Part shown: positions 9,475 to 17,988 of the stretch, piece after piece | Position numbering within the stretch: the stretch's first letter is position 1 | Layout of the letters: every line of letters begins with the position of its first letter | Source: Deltaproteobacteria bacterium | GTDB taxonomy: Bacteria; Desulfobacterota; Desulfarculia; Adiutricales; Adiutricaceae | Direction: 5' to 3' | NCBI GenBank assembly: GCA_031263485.1 | Contig: JAISFS010000144.1 | Span: 1 to 36,484 of the forward strand | DNA: 36,484 nt | Notes under the pieces: model-generated | Database searches by the model: none | What the model was told of the DNA's origin: nothing | The model's input: only the letters and a program-made list of their open reading frames with translations | Made by a program: the position numbers and the translations under genes

Positions 9475-9955
9475 GAATCACTCCTCGGCTCATGATGCCA
9501 TGATTTCCAGCCGTACTCCCGGGTGATCGGCTGTTGGGCGCGAAACCGGAATAGCTGGTTCTTTCGATCATGGAGGTGCGGTCAGGACGAGAAAAATGTA
9601 TCACCTCATAAATGCGACTCAGAAACCTCAAAAAATACATGCCGATATGCCGATGTTAGGAGAGGCGCCGGAAAGGGCGTGAGGCGGCGGTTCGGCAACG
9701 GCTCCAGTGCCCGGTGCCGCAAGCTGAAAACCTCCCGTATGGGATACACGAAATCCTTATTCCGTAACATCCCCCCCTATGCCGTATGCCGTAATGCTCA
9801 TCATCGAAGTCAGGCGCTCGTTTGAACAACACGCATTCCAAGGCCTTAGACCAATTTAATCCCCATATGCCCAAAATAGGTGCCAAGCCAAACATGTCAA
9901 ACGATTCGCTCAACTCAGTAAAGACGCGTCTTACTGCCAGATCGCAACGCCTCTG
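9475..9955. other. Intergenic region between the nuclease gene and the hypothetical operon
   Basis: Composition is intermediate between the AT-rich nuclease gene and the GC-rich operon. A minus-strand frame of 85 codons (9913-9656) begins plausibly but turns into an Arg/Gly/Cys-rich run, and I do not call it. No strong terminator follows the nuclease gene; a 12-bp palindrome AAGACGCGTCTT lies near 9923-9934. Confidence 0.5.
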
Positions 9956-10330
9956 TCAGGCGTAAACCGGGTAAAGAAGCCCGTGGCCCTCCGGCTTACG
10001 GTGAGGGCATCCACGCTCCGAGCGCGGTTCGAGTCCAGCTATCATCTCCGCCGTATTTTCTGCCAGTACCTTCGCGGACTGGACGTTGAGCCTGCCCCCC
10101 GTGTCCGCCGCAACTGAGGCGGAAGCGCCTTTAAGCCTCGGTGAGAGGATCAGGGCCTCGGATTGGCTTTTCTGCCCCTTCTCGGCGCCATTCCCCGCCT
10201 TCCCGGCCTCGCCCGGGGCACCTTCACTGGCGCCGTCGGGAGCGTTTTGAGGAGGACGGTACTCCGGACGCTGATAGATCGGGCCCATGCGCCCTAAGGT
10301 GTTGTAAGAGTTGCGGTTCTCGACCTGCAT
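9956..10330 (-). CDS. Hypothetical protein, 124 aa
   Basis: Family not recognised. The N-terminus (MQVENRNSYNTLGRMGPIYQ) is followed by a Pro/Gly/Glu-rich low-complexity linker at about residues 25-60 and a possible helix near 80-98 (LNVQSAKVLAENTAEMIAGL). No membrane segment or signal peptide is seen. The ATG is preceded by AGGAGA at good spacing, and codons use G/C at third positions like neighbouring genes, supporting real coding. It is probably the last gene of a minus-strand operon with the next two genes; a strong hairpin separates it from the upstream gene. A small scaffold or adaptor-like protein would fit its make-up, but no function can be assigned. Confidence 0.65.
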   Translation of the reverse strand: MQVENRNSYNTLGRMGPIYQRPEYRPPQNAPDGASEGAPGEAGKAGNGAEKGQKSQSEALILSPRLKGASASVAADTGGRLNVQSAKVLAENTAEMIAGLEPRSERGCPHRKPEGHGLLYPVYA

Positions 10331-10357
10331 GCATGACTCTCCTAAGCGGGGCTCAAC

Positions 10358-10380
10358 GCCGGGGGCCTCAAGCCCCCGGC
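10358..10380 (-). other. Strong intergenic hairpin between two operon genes
   Basis: GCCGGGGGC and GCCCCCGGC form a perfect 9-bp GC stem with a 5-nt loop. It lies between the stop of the upstream gene and the Shine-Dalgarno of the downstream gene. No U-tract follows, so mRNA stabilisation or partial attenuation is more likely than full termination. Confidence 0.55.
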
Positions 10381-10390
10381 GGCAAACCCG

Positions 10391-10924
10391 TTAAAGGAAA
10401 TCTCCCCGCTTGAACTTCAGGGCCTCCACCGCCGCCAAGGTCGCGGTCTCGGAACCCAGCTCCCTCAACGGGTCGTCCTCGGGAAGCTTCTTGGTCAGGC
10501 TGTCCAGCCCGCCCGAGGCGAAGGACAGCTCCTCGGCCAGGGGGGCCAGATCCTTCAACGTGTTGGAGGGATCCCCCAAGGACACCGCATACTCCTCCAG
10601 GAGCCCAAGCGTCTCCTCTATCTTCTGTGCCGCCTCCTGGGGGGTTGCAGCGGGCGTCCCGGAAGCCGAGTCGGCCTTCAGGATCGAGAGCTGGAGCTGG
10701 GAAAGGCTGTTGCGGCTCAAGAACTCGCTCGCCTGGGAGCGTTCGGAGCTCTTGGTGCCAGAAAGGAGCTCCATCGCGGACTTTAGACCTTCGGAGGCCC
10801 CTGGGCCCTGCTCCATCAGTGCGGCAAAATCTGCCGAGCCTGCCTTCTGGGCGCGGGCGGCGGCCGTCTCGGTCTGGGGGCGGAGGAACACGGCCTCGGC
10901 GATGCGGTTCGGATCTACTTTCAT
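10391..10924 (-). CDS. Hypothetical protein, 177 aa, helical
   Basis: Family not recognised. The sequence starts MKVDPNRIAEAVFLRP and ends AVEALKFKRGDFL. It is Ala/Glu/Leu/Ser-rich with no membrane segment or Cys motif, and reads as mostly helical, with a predicted acidic helix around residues 90-115. The ATG is preceded by GAGGA at about 6 nt. Codon third positions are strongly G/C biased, which makes coding status firm. Upstream (109 bp) and downstream (60 bp) minus-strand genes suggest an operon. Lone helical cytosolic proteins of this kind can be export or flagellar accessory proteins in related bacteria, but nothing in the sequence proves that here. Confidence 0.8.
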   Translation of the reverse strand: MKVDPNRIAEAVFLRPQTETAAARAQKAGSADFAALMEQGPGASEGLKSAMELLSGTKSSERSQASEFLSRNSLSQLQLSILKADSASGTPAATPQEAAQKIEETLGLLEEYAVSLGDPSNTLKDLAPLAEELSFASGGLDSLTKKLPEDDPLRELGSETATLAAVEALKFKRGDFL

Positions 10925-11032
10925 GGGAAGTCCTCGGATTTCCTGGCATTTCCTGGGTTTAAGGGCCCAGGGGGCTCGGGGCCTGCAACGGCCCAAATGT
11001 CACGGAGGGCAGACGCCCCTGGCGGTTACCCT

Positions 11033-11383
11033 TCAGGACAGTTTGCTAGCAATAACCTGGCCAGCATTCCGCCCCGCTACGGCCCGGGGCGGCCTGCAGG
11101 ACCGGATAAGGGATGACAAACTCAAGATGAGCGCCATCCCCGCTGCCGACAGAGCCATGATCATCGCCCTCCCGGCCTTGCCTTGCCTACAGTTCTGAAT
11201 TGCGACCCAGGTGCCCGATGTCCCGAACGGCCCCTCGTCCGGGACTTCTGCCTCGACGGCAGGACGAAAGGTTTCCGCCAGGAGAGCCGAAGCAATTGTC
11301 AGTCCCCCTGAAGGACCATGACCTCCCATGGTGCCATCCTCCACTCCCTGCCACCACGCCTCTCGACGGCTTTCCGCCTGCAT
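11033..11383 (-). CDS. Hypothetical small protein with one predicted transmembrane helix, 116 aa
   Basis: Family not recognised. The ATG chosen is preceded by GGGGAGAGG with 4 nt spacing; upstream in-frame starts lack such a site. A hydrophobic helix (MIMALSAAGMALILSLSSLI, about residues 74-93) is followed by a basic Arg-rich tail. The N-terminal 70 residues are polar. Third-position GC bias is weaker than in the next gene, so it could be a chance frame; the good ribosome-binding site and co-orientation 109 bp upstream of the helical hypothetical gene favour a real first gene of the operon. Confidence 0.4.
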   Translation of the reverse strand: MQAESRREAWWQGVEDGTMGGHGPSGGLTIASALLAETFRPAVEAEVPDEGPFGTSGTWVAIQNCRQGKAGRAMIMALSAAGMALILSLSSLIRSCRPPRAVAGRNAGQVIASKLS

Positions 11384-11601
11384 GATGCCTCTCCCCTTAC
11401 CCGTCCGCCGCCTTCCATCGCCTCCAGGCATCATCTTCTCTATTTCCCGCCGCTACTCGCAGACTCTCCCCTTCATCAACCTCAACCCGTACCGCCTGTC
11501 GTTGCGCATGACTTTTCCCTGCCTCTCAACATTACTGCGCCTCCCTACCCTCTTCACTGTCTCCACTAACATCTCGATCGCCTCTCAGATTCTCAGCCTC
11601 T

Positions 11602-11681
11602 CCGCATCCCCGCATCCCCGCATCCCCGCCTCCCCGCATCCCCGCATCCCCGCCTCCCCGCCTCGCCGCATCCCCGCATCC
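11602..11681. repeat. Tandem repeat, 10 x 8 bp (CCGCATCC)
   Basis: Ten consecutive 8-bp units follow the consensus CCGCATCC, with CCGCCTCC/CCGCCTCG variants at units 4, 7 and 8. The array is embedded in a C-rich strand. A short unit with few variants suggests slippage-driven length change. Confidence 0.85.
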
Positions 11682-11850
11682 CCTCCCCCACGGCCTCTCA
11701 CCCACCCCCTTGCCTCTTCACCGTCTTTCTGCTGCATCCCTCTCCTCCTTCAGATCCATTCAGCCGACACCCATCTGGTCGGACGACGCTCACCCGAAAA
11801 CTCCTGTCCGGGCACAGGACGACAGAGGAAAGCTCGACCCGCTCCAGGAC

Positions 11851-11890
11851 AAAAAAAACCCCTGGAGGACGCCGTGCGCCTTCCAGGGGA
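11851..11890 (-). terminator. Rho-independent terminator after tRNA-Pro
   Basis: On the minus strand CCCCTGGAAGG pairs with CCTCCAGGGG (one bulge or mismatch at the loop side) and is followed directly by eight T residues. It starts 26 bp past the tRNA 3' end. This is the clearest intrinsic terminator in the window. Confidence 0.85.
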
Positions 11891-11915
11891 ATCGGGATAT
11901 TCGCGGGTAAGTATA

Positions 11916-11992
11916 TGGTCGGGACAACTGGATTTGAACCAGCGGCCCCTGCGTCCCGAACGCAGTGCTCTACCAGGCTGAGCTATGTCCCG
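11916..11992 (-). tRNA. tRNA-Pro (anticodon CGG)
   Basis: The minus strand folds as a complete cloverleaf: acceptor CGGGACA pairs with TGTCCCG, discriminator A and an encoded CCA follow. The anticodon stem CTGCG/CGCAG encloses loop TTCGGGA, giving anticodon CGG, which reads CCG proline codons. The T-arm contains GGTTCAAATCC. A consensus promoter lies 43 bp upstream and an intrinsic terminator 26 bp downstream, so it is a single-gene transcript. Confidence 0.95.
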
Positions 11993-12530
11993 AACCGGCG
12001 CCCCCGCTAGGGAGGGTCTTTCCTCGGACTTGAGAATATAGAGCGCGGAGGCGGTTTTGTCAAGGACCTTTTGACGGCGCCTGGCCCGAAGCCTCGGTCG
12101 GCGGGGGCTCTCGAGGCTTTGCCGCCGACCGTCGGGCTTCAAGGCCAAAGGGTTGAAATGTTCAAGGCCGCATGCCGCCCGTCTCAGAGCCGGTCGAAAG
12201 CCGTGGCTCCCCTGGGGCGGACCGACGCGCGTCAAGCCCGCCTGCGCCCCGTCACAGGCCGATGGTCCTCCGGGACTCAGCCGACCGGGCGCCATCGACC
12301 TTATGCAATATGACGCCTGAGCTTCATGCGCCCGTTAACGAGCATCATGAGCCTTCAATCGAGCTTCAGGCGCCGGCAACCGTGCTTAAGCCGCCGGCCA
12401 ACCGAGCTTCCAACGGCCGATGCCCCCGTTCCCATGCGGGCGCGCGCTTTTTTGCGGCTTTCGCGGCCCGGCGACAGGACGACCGTCCGTCGGCCTTGCC
12501 GCCCGTCAGGCGCCCGATCGACTGCCGCCT
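11993..12530. other. Gene-free stretch between tRNA-Pro and rodA
   Basis: It contains the tRNA promoter (12035-12063). The rest is GC-rich with weak repeats of GAGCTTCA-type words near 12320-12370 and an imperfect hairpin near 12471-12492 that lacks a U-tract. No protein-like frame and no clear terminator for rodA were found. Confidence 0.55.
12035..12063 (-). promoter_or_regulatory. Sigma70 promoter of tRNA-Pro
   Basis: On the minus strand TTGACA (12063-12058), an exact 17-bp spacer and TATATT (12040-12035) match the sigma70 consensus in 11 of 12 positions. The expected start near 12028 gives a leader of about 35 nt before the mature tRNA. Confidence 0.85.
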
Positions 12531-13910
12531 TCAGATCTGGGCCTGAGGATCCTTGTAGGCTGCCGCCCGGGGGATCGGCAACGCGCTCTTGCGCCCGGTG
12601 TACTTCAGCCAGGGCTTCACGTGGGGGAGCCGGTACTCCGGAAAGACATCGGGCTCGCCCGCGGCGGGAGGGCTCAGCCGCCTCACTATCGGGATCCGCT
12701 CCTTCAGGGCGACCCCCTGGCTATCTTCCCAGACCTTCGGGTTCTGGATGATGGAATCCTCCTGGATCTGGTAGCGGCGCATGCCCACGTTCAGGATGCC
12801 CGCCACGGCCAGCATGGTGACGTACAGGGACGTGCCCCCGTAGCTCACGAACGGGAGCGGGATGCCGACCACGGGGAAGAGCCCGGTCACCATCGCCAGG
12901 TTGATTATCATCTGGAAGAACAGGAGGGACGCCAGGCCCAGGGCCAGATACTTGCCGAAGAGGTCCCTGCTTCGGGCGACTATGCCCAGGGCCGAGACGA
13001 AGAGGCAGAGGTAGAGGGCGAGCACCGTGCAGCATCCCACGAAACCCCACTCCTCGGCCAGGGCCGCGAAGGCGAAGTCCGTCTTGGGGGCGGGCAGGAA
13101 GCCGTACTTCTGCTGGGTGCCGTCGTGGAAGCCGCGGCCCAGCACCTGGCCGCTCCCGATGGCCCGCTTGGACTGGATTATCTGCCAGCCCTTGCCGTTG
13201 TAGTCGTCCTCGGGGTTGGAGTGGGTGAACACCCGCTCCAGCTGGTAAGGCCGGATGATCTCCTTCTCGAGGAGCACGTCCAGGCCTCCGAAGAGGAAGA
13301 CCCAGGCGACCGCCGCCGCCAGGACGGCCACGATCGCGAGGACAAGCGACCGCGACCAGGACACGTAGAGGAACATCGGGAGCGCGGTGAACCCCAGAAG
13401 CCCGGCCGTGCCCAGATCTGGTTCCTTCAGGATCAGGGCCACCGGTATCAGGGTGGCCAGGGTCGGGAGCGCGAAGGTCTTGAGCGTCAGGCCCTGCTTG
13501 GCGAACTCCTTGGCAGAGAACAGGGCCGCCACCATCACGACCAGGGCGGGCTTCATGAACTCCGAGGGCTGGAAGCGGAAGCCGCCCGGCTCCAGCCACC
13601 GCGTGGCCCCGCCGGCGGTGACGCCGAAGAACTCGACCAGGACCAGGAGCCCCACCCCCACCCCGAAGATGACCCAGGCGAAGCGGCGCAGGATACCGTA
13701 GTCGGTCGCGATCACGATCGTGCAGATGACGAAGGCGCTGCCGAAGAAGACCAGCTGCTTGCCGAACTCCGACATCCCGCTTTCGGGGGGGTGGTTCAGG
13801 GAGATGCTGTACAGGTTCACCAGCCCGCAGAAGACGAGTCCGGCCGCGGAGAGCGCCAGGGGCCAGGAGAAGTTCTCGAAAAGCCTCCGGTTCAAGGAAA
13901 GAAGTTTCAC
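12531..13910 (-). CDS. rodA: Peptidoglycan glycosyltransferase RodA (SEDS family)
   Basis: This 459-residue polytopic protein is the SEDS glycosyltransferase that polymerises lipid II during cell elongation, working with PBP2. About ten hydrophobic segments are visible. Family signatures include GGATRW at 100-105, the long loop GRGFHDGTQQKYGF (258-271) leading to KTDF with D278, the position equivalent to the essential SEDS aspartate, and GIPLPFVSYGGTSL at 349-362. RodA is usually about 370-380 residues; here a further ~80-residue cytoplasmic tail, rich in Pro and basic residues, follows the last helix. The ATG overlaps the mrdA stop by 4 nt (ATGA), so the two are translationally coupled. Confidence 0.97.
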   Translation of the reverse strand: MKLLSLNRRLFENFSWPLALSAAGLVFCGLVNLYSISLNHPPESGMSEFGKQLVFFGSAFVICTIVIATDYGILRRFAWVIFGVGVGLLVLVEFFGVTAGGATRWLEPGGFRFQPSEFMKPALVVMVAALFSAKEFAKQGLTLKTFALPTLATLIPVALILKEPDLGTAGLLGFTALPMFLYVSWSRSLVLAIVAVLAAAVAWVFLFGGLDVLLEKEIIRPYQLERVFTHSNPEDDYNGKGWQIIQSKRAIGSGQVLGRGFHDGTQQKYGFLPAPKTDFAFAALAEEWGFVGCCTVLALYLCLFVSALGIVARSRDLFGKYLALGLASLLFFQMIINLAMVTGLFPVVGIPLPFVSYGGTSLYVTMLAVAGILNVGMRRYQIQEDSIIQNPKVWEDSQGVALKERIPIVRRLSPPAAGEPDVFPEYRLPHVKPWLKYTGRKSALPIPRAAAYKDPQAQI

Positions 13911-15817
13911 AGCTCCCCCTTCCAGCCGGAAGGCCGGTCAGGCTGCGCCTGGTAGGGCGGCATCAGGGTCGTGTCCACGGACTTGTCGAAATAGGCGGCC
14001 AGCACCTTCCGGGCCACCGGCGCCGCGTTGGCCCCGCCGCCTCCGGAATGCTCCAGGAGCACGGTCACCACCACCTCCGGATCGTCCGCCGGGGCGTAGG
14101 CCGTGTACCAGGCGTGATCCAGGTAGCGGTAGGGCCTGCCGCCGCGGCCGTAGTTGTGGTAGCGTTGGAGGCTGACCACCTGGGCGGTGCCGGTCTTCCC
14201 GGCGACGCGGACGCCGGGGAGCCCCGCCCTGCGTCCCGTGCCGCCGGGATCGTTCACGACGGCCTCAAGGCCCTTCCGGACCTTCTCCACGTAGTCGGGC
14301 CTCAGGTCGATGCGGTTTATGACCTCGGGTTCCACCCGGTCAACCAGCCGCCCGTCGAAGTCCATCACCTCCTTGACCAGGTGCGGCCGCATCAGCGTGC
14401 CGCCGTTCGCGGCGACCGCCGTGTACTGGGCCACCTGAAGCGGAGTGGCCAGTACGTAGCCCTGACCGATGGAGACGGGGAGAGTCTCGCCCAGGTTCCA
14501 GGGGGCCTTGAAGCGCCTGAGCTTCCAGTCCTGGTCCGGGATGAGGCCCGGGGTCTCGGCCATCAGGTCCGCGCCCAGCACCCGGCCCAACCCGAAAAAC
14601 TCCCTGAGCCTGCGCGCCATGCGGTCCACCCCCAGGCGCCTCCCTGTCTCGTAATAATAGACGTCGCAGGATTCCTTGAGCGATCTGTGCAGGTTGACGC
14701 CCCCGTGGCCCCGGCGGTTCCAGCAGCCGAAAAGGTGGTTCCCGAGCCTCAGGCCGCCCCCGCAGTGGAACACGGACTCGGGGGTGATGACGCCTTCGGC
14801 GAGCGCGGAAAGGGAAACGGCGATCTTGAAGGTGGATCCAGGCGGGTACTGCCCGGAGACAGCCCGGTTGGTCATGGGGTGGAAGGGGTCGTCGTTTAAG
14901 GACTTCCAGCGCTCCGCCCCGACCCCTCCGGTGAAGTCGTCCAGGTTGAAGTAGGGGCTGGAGGCCATGGCCAGGATCTCGAAGTTGCGCGGGTCCATGA
15001 TCACCACGGCCCCGGCCTTCTCGCCCAGCACCGCCTGGCTCACCCGCTGGAGCCGGCTGTCCAGGGTCAGGATGAGGTTGCGGCCCGGCGAAGGGTATTC
15101 GCTCTCGAGCTCTTCCAGGAGCCTGCCCTTGGAGTCCACGGTCATGAGCCGGGTGCCCTTGGATCCGCGCAGGAGCGAGTCCATGGACTGCTCGATGCCG
15201 CTCTGGCCGATGAGATCCCCCTGGCTCAAGCCCGGGTAGTCCCCGCTATCCAGCCGCGAGCGGTTGATCTCGCCGAGGTACCCCAGGATATGCGGCGCGA
15301 ACGATCCCGAGACGGGCTTCCGCATCGAGCTGAGCCTCACCGAGAGGCCCTTAAGGCCGTAGCGGCGGGTCTCCAGGAGGGTCATGTCCGCCCTGGTCAG
15401 ATCGGAGAGCCAGACCGAGGCCAGGTAAGGCTGTTTACGGAAAGGGGCGAAACGGCGGTAAAGATCGTCGGGGTCGCGGCCTATGGTCCTTCCCACCTCC
15501 TGGGCCAGCGCCCGGGCCGCGTCGTTGTTTCCGACCTCCCTGGGCGTCACCATGAGCTCGTAGCTCACGGAGTTGTCGACCAGGATCCGCCCGTTGCGGT
15601 CCTTGATGAGCCCCCGGGTCGTGGGGATCTGGGTGAAGCGGGTGTAGTTCACCTCGCTTTTCTGGAGGTACTCCTCACCCATATCCACCTGGAGGAACCA
15701 CAGCCGCGCCACGATGACCGTGAAGGCGGCGATAAGGATCCAGTGGAGCCAGAACAGACGGAAGGCCTCGCCGGGCGCGGCCTTTGCTTCCCCTGCGGGA
15801 GCCGTCCAATGGCCCAC
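13907..15817 (-). CDS. mrdA: Penicillin-binding protein 2 (peptidoglycan transpeptidase)
   Basis: This 636-residue class B PBP cross-links peptidoglycan during elongation. It has a short cytoplasmic tail, one transmembrane helix at about 22-43, a PBP dimerisation region (roughly 65-235) and a transpeptidase domain with STFK (S328, K331), SCD (383-385) and KTG (541-543). The start is GTG: the last G of the mreD TAG stop is the first base of this GTG, and mreD's end supplies GAGGAGGG just upstream. An earlier in-frame start would add 28 residues lying inside mreD with no ribosome-binding site. It is coupled to mreD before it and rodA after it. Confidence 0.97.
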   Translation of the reverse strand: MGHWTAPAGEAKAAPGEAFRLFWLHWILIAAFTVIVARLWFLQVDMGEEYLQKSEVNYTRFTQIPTTRGLIKDRNGRILVDNSVSYELMVTPREVGNNDAARALAQEVGRTIGRDPDDLYRRFAPFRKQPYLASVWLSDLTRADMTLLETRRYGLKGLSVRLSSMRKPVSGSFAPHILGYLGEINRSRLDSGDYPGLSQGDLIGQSGIEQSMDSLLRGSKGTRLMTVDSKGRLLEELESEYPSPGRNLILTLDSRLQRVSQAVLGEKAGAVVIMDPRNFEILAMASSPYFNLDDFTGGVGAERWKSLNDDPFHPMTNRAVSGQYPPGSTFKIAVSLSALAEGVITPESVFHCGGGLRLGNHLFGCWNRRGHGGVNLHRSLKESCDVYYYETGRRLGVDRMARRLREFFGLGRVLGADLMAETPGLIPDQDWKLRRFKAPWNLGETLPVSIGQGYVLATPLQVAQYTAVAANGGTLMRPHLVKEVMDFDGRLVDRVEPEVINRIDLRPDYVEKVRKGLEAVVNDPGGTGRRAGLPGVRVAGKTGTAQVVSLQRYHNYGRGGRPYRYLDHAWYTAYAPADDPEVVVTVLLEHSGGGGANAAPVARKVLAAYFDKSVDTTLMPPYQAQPDRPSGWKGEL

Positions 15818-16356
15818 TAGTCCCTCCTCTCGGCCGCCGCCCGGTCCAGGAACCTGAAGACGGGGATGCCCGCCAGGGCCGTAGTCAGACCCTGTATACA
15901 ATATATGCTAAAATGCTGATATATCACTCTAACTGGATTCATACCTGTATAAATATACATCAAGAGGGGATACAAGACAATGCCCCCGGCGAGGACCGCC
16001 GCGAAGGCGACGAGACAGGCGCTCCAGGTGCGGTTGATCTCGACCGTCCGCATGAGGGCCTTCGCCAGGAGCGCCTCCAGGACCATCACCAGGGCCCAGC
16101 CGCCGGCAGGACCGTAGGAGATGCCGTCCCGCAGGAAACCCAGAAAGAAGCCCCCGCCCGCAACGGCCCAGGTCTCGGCGCGGAGAGCGAGCCACACCAG
16201 GACCAGCGCGGACGCGTCCGGGGCGAATCCCCACAGGAATCGCCTCCCGTGGGGACCGTCGAAAAGCAGGTCGAAAGCCCCTCCGGCCAGAAGGGCGAGC
16301 GCGGCTCCGGCGGGGGTCAGTCCCTTCGCGCGGATATTCTTGGCGATACCCGACAA
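15817..16356 (-). CDS. mreD: Rod shape-determining membrane protein MreD
   Basis: This 179-residue multi-pass membrane protein fits MreD by size, hydrophobicity, motif GFFLGFLRDG and position before mrdA. MreD links MreC and the PBP2-RodA synthase. The start is a TTG giving MSGIAKNIRAKG; no close Shine-Dalgarno is obvious, so the start is less certain. A 75-bp stretch near 15890-15965 (residues about 131-155, YIYTGMNPVRVIYQHFSIYC) is strikingly AT-rich within an otherwise GC-rich gene. Upstream, a 662-bp repeat-bearing spacer separates it from mreC. Confidence 0.88.
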   Translation of the reverse strand: MSGIAKNIRAKGLTPAGAALALLAGGAFDLLFDGPHGRRFLWGFAPDASALVLVWLALRAETWAVAGGGFFLGFLRDGISYGPAGGWALVMVLEALLAKALMRTVEINRTWSACLVAFAAVLAGGIVLYPLLMYIYTGMNPVRVIYQHFSIYCIQGLTTALAGIPVFRFLDRAAAERRD

Positions 16357-17018
16357 AGGCTAGGCCCCGCAGGCTACCGGAGGCGCGGGCCTCGCGGCGG
16401 CACGGCCGGACGCAACTCGCGGGGAGCGGCAGGCGTAGGCCGAGGCGCACGACGCGCCCCGACCGCAGACGATCGGGAAGACGTGGCAAATCAAGGGGAA
16501 AGGCTGTCCTTTGGCAAGCGTCCCGAAGGACGGCGGAAAGCAAAATGACCTCGGACGGCCCGCGTCGCTTAAAACGGGCCGAAAGGCGGTGCGCGCCTGT
16601 ACCCGCCCAAGGACGGGATCCCCGAAACGTCTCAGGGCCGGGACGCGGGGATTGGGGCGTGGCGGCGCGGCGCAACGCCGCCAAGCATGGAGCATGAGGC
16701 ATGAAGCATGAGGCAGAAGTTATAAGGAGCGAGGCATGAGGACGAATGCGAAAGGACGTGATGGCGTGAGGACGAAAGGGCATCTGGACGAAAGGCCATC
16801 TGGGCGAAAGGCCGTCTGGACGAAAGGGCATGAGACGTCAGGCATGACAAGGCGTGAAGCCTCGGCATGAGGCGCGGGGCGAGGCCGGGGCCCGATACGC
16901 GAGACGTGAAGCGTCTACGCGAAAGCCGAAGCGGCGGCCCGGGAGCCCTCGCGCGGAGGCCGGAACGGACTGGACGAAAAGGGCGATCGGAAGCCGGGCC
17001 AAAGCCTCACGGCGAAAA
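16357..17018. other. Repeat-bearing spacer between mreC and mreD
   Basis: In most genomes mreC and mreD nearly touch. Here 662 bp intervene without a protein-like frame. It contains 8-bp GCATGAGG-type words at about 16684-16717 and a 16-bp tandem array at 16769-16832. No promoter or terminator is convincing. Confidence 0.6.
16769..16832. repeat. Tandem repeat, 4 x 16 bp
   Basis: Four contiguous 16-bp units follow TGGACGAAAGGGCATC with 1-3 changes each. Degenerate related words (GAGGACGAATGCGAAAGGAC) extend the pattern leftward to about 16737. Confidence 0.85.
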
Positions 17019-17897
17019 TCAGTTGCGCCGGGCCTTCTTCTCGTAGACTCCCCGGATGTCGGGGGCAAGCTCCCTCCAGTCCAGAGGGGCCGGGGGGTCC
17101 AGGAGGATCATGACCTCCTCCAGGGTGGCCAGGTTCACGCTGGGAGAGATTTCCGCCTGCATGAAGAAGCCCATGCTCATCTTGTCCACGAAGGTCACGG
17201 TGCCCAAGGCGAGCCCCGGCGGGAAGATGCCGTCCAGCCCCGAGCTCACCATGGCGTCCCCCAGCCGCACGTCGTCGGCCTTGCTCACGTAGTCCAGCGA
17301 GAGCCTGCCGGGGCCGGCCCCGGTCAGGAGGCCGTTCACGCGGCTGCGGGATATGAAGGCGTCCACGCCGCTGGACAGATCGGTGATGAGGAGCACCTTG
17401 GAGAAGCCGGGGGACACTTCCGTCACCCTGCCCACGATGCCGTCCACGGTGACGACCGCCGCCTCCAGAAAGACCCCGTCCTCCGAGCCGGCCCCAACGA
17501 TGATGGACTGATAGTAGGGTCCGGGCTCCCAGGCCAAGACCCTGGCGGCAAGTGACCGGCTCCCGGCCCTGCGCTTGTAGTCCAGCAGGCGGCGTAGCCT
17601 GGCGTTCTCGACCCTGGTCTCGTCCAGCTCGGTGATGAGCCTGTTCTGGCGGCCCAGGGCCGATCTGAGGCGGTCGTTCTCGGCGCGGACCGAGACCAGG
17701 TCGAAATACCCCCGCCAGACGCGCTCCACCCCCTCGGCCAGGCGGGATGCGAAAACCGCCGCGCTGCCGGAAGCCTCGAGCGATCCTCCGCCCGGGCCAT
17801 AGCCCCTCCCTCTTGAGCTCCAAAGCGAGAGAAGCACGAAGGCGAGCGAGGCGAACACGACCGCCGCGAGGAAGACGCTTTTCCAGGAAATGCCCAT
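17019..17897 (-). CDS. mreC: Rod shape-determining protein MreC
   Basis: This 292-residue periplasmic scaffold of the elongasome has a short N-terminal tail, one transmembrane helix at about 7-25, a predicted coiled coil around 60-100 (RAENDRLRSALGRQNRLI) and the beta-rich MreC body with GIVGRVTEV, SRVNGLLTG and GLDGIFPPGLALG. I place the start at the ATG of MGISWKSVF, which gives the usual short cytoplasmic tail. The open frame continues 36 codons upstream, but that extension is low-complexity and runs into the dispersed element. No strong Shine-Dalgarno precedes this ATG, so the start is tentative. Confidence 0.93.
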   Translation of the reverse strand: MGISWKSVFLAAVVFASLAFVLLSLWSSRGRGYGPGGGSLEASGSAAVFASRLAEGVERVWRGYFDLVSVRAENDRLRSALGRQNRLITELDETRVENARLRRLLDYKRRAGSRSLAARVLAWEPGPYYQSIIVGAGSEDGVFLEAAVVTVDGIVGRVTEVSPGFSKVLLITDLSSGVDAFISRSRVNGLLTGAGPGRLSLDYVSKADDVRLGDAMVSSGLDGIFPPGLALGTVTFVDKMSMGFFMQAEISPSVNLATLEEVMILLDPPAPLDWRELAPDIRGVYEKKARRN

Positions 17898-17988
17898 TGG
17901 AAGTGGATGGCCCCCGCCCAGGCGATTGATCGGGCCCCCCCCCGCATCGAGACAGGTGAGGGGGGACCCGGAGTCCGCGCACGAGCCG

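Larger units (their letters stand above)
11384..11915. other. C-rich gene-free stretch
   Basis: The plus strand here is extremely pyrimidine-rich, which opens long Pro/Ser/His frames on both strands without protein character. It contains an 8-bp tandem array (11602-11681) and the tRNA terminator (11851-11890). No gene is supported. Confidence 0.6.

Noticed and set aside
10018..10045. T-arm-like word GGTTCGAGTCC suggesting a tRNA
   Set aside because: The flanking bases do not form a T stem, and no acceptor or anticodon arm can be built; it lies inside a coding frame.
11328..11981. 217-codon plus-strand frame through the C-rich tract and the tRNA
   Set aside because: Low-complexity Pro/Ser/His composition, and its end is the antisense of tRNA-Pro, a well-known spurious frame.
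12420..13955. 511-codon plus-strand frame opposite rodA
   Set aside because: It is the antisense shadow of rodA, rich in His/Gln/Glu/Gly with no domain.
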